Origin: an uncultured Verrucomicrobiota bacterium
Lineage (GTDB): Bacteria > Verrucomicrobiota > Kiritimatiellia > CAIVKH01
Direction of reading: 5' to 3'
Assembly (NCBI GenBank): GCA_937894535.1
Contig: CALBHI010000316.1
Location: 1-5,613, forward strand
Length of the DNA stretch: 5,613 nt
The notes under the pieces are model-generated. The model saw nothing but the letters and a program-made list of their open reading frames with translations. It ran no database searches and had not been told where the DNA came from. Shown here piece after piece: positions 5,483-5,613 of the stretch. Numbering within the stretch: position 1 is the stretch's first letter; the number at the start of each line of letters is the position of its first letter. The translations under genes and the position numbers were made by a program.

Positions 5483-5613
5483 AATCTTCCTCTTCATTGT
5501 GCTCATCAGCAGGCGCGCGATCAATGCCGGGCAGGTCATCGGCGGTGAAGAGCTCGCGGTCGGGGCCGGCGCTTCGGATTTCCATTTCCTGGCCGCTGAC
5601 CGGATGGAACCAG
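5478..5613 (-). CDS. C-terminal end of an unidentified protein (partial, 5' end beyond the window)
   Basis: The last 44 codons of a minus-strand gene are visible: WFHPVSGQEMEIRSAGPDRE, then LFTADDLPGIDR, and an acidic tail ending NEEEDF before TAA at 5480-5478. The frame is open to the window edge with normal-looking codons. The SAGPD...F.T.DD pattern is common near the C-termini of type II secretion/type IV pilin-like (GspG-like pseudopilin) proteins, usually as SAGPDG.FGT.DD, and in other short secreted proteins of planctomycete/verrucomicrobial genomes. A pseudopilin-like product is therefore possible, but 44 residues are too few to name it. The stop codon overlaps the right inverted repeat, so the original C-terminus may have been changed by that repeat. 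Confidence 0.6.
   Translation of the reverse strand, partial: WFHPVSGQEMEIRSAGPDRELFTADDLPGIDRAPADEHNEEEDF

Overview
The window is GC-rich and bacterial. A member of the Verrucomicrobiota/Kiritimatiellota side of the PVC group seems most likely. This is an inference from the exported bacterial tricorn-type protease and from a cluster of intergenic repeat motifs that I associate from memory with such genomes (a GCGGATGAAC/ACGGATAGAC run, a GTAGGGCGACGCGTCCC block, a GGGTCAGGCATTCACTATT block). No marker gene proves it.

Layout. Positions 41-3286 (+) encode a full-length tricorn-type S41 serine protease with a signal peptide, two beta-propellers, a PDZ domain and an intact catalytic set. Twelve bases later, 3299-4045 (+) encodes a CPBP (CAAX/Abi) family membrane metalloprotease, probably in the same operon. 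Converging on it from the minus strand is a compact toxin-antitoxin pair: a ribbon-helix-helix VapB-like antitoxin (4486-4713) and a PIN-domain VapC-like toxin (4074-4493), overlapping by 8 bases. The pair has its own well-formed promoter, and a 17-bp palindrome (4730-4746) covers the -10 region, the expected place for autorepression.

Positions 4766-5477 hold no intact gene that I would defend. This stretch is a mosaic of repeats and gene debris. A 30-bp sequence occurs at both ends in opposite orientation (4828-4857 and 5450-5479, one mismatch). Inside lie a REP-like motif, a frameshifted relic of the 3' end of groEL (4944-5055), a 10-bp-period tandem run, and a doubtful small ORF (5252-5407) whose C-terminus is encoded by a repeat. 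The right copy of the inverted repeat is part of a stem-loop that overlaps the stop codon of a minus-strand gene running off the right edge (5478 to beyond 5613). That gene ends with an SAGPD...F.T.DDL motif and an acidic tail.

The two proteases could form a small proteolysis or peptide-processing unit at the cell envelope. The TA pair and the repeat mosaic are accessory DNA that appears to have accumulated between this operon and the right-hand gene. The most unusual items are the groEL 3' relic held between near-identical inverted repeats, and the way dispersed repeats supply the ends of reading frames.
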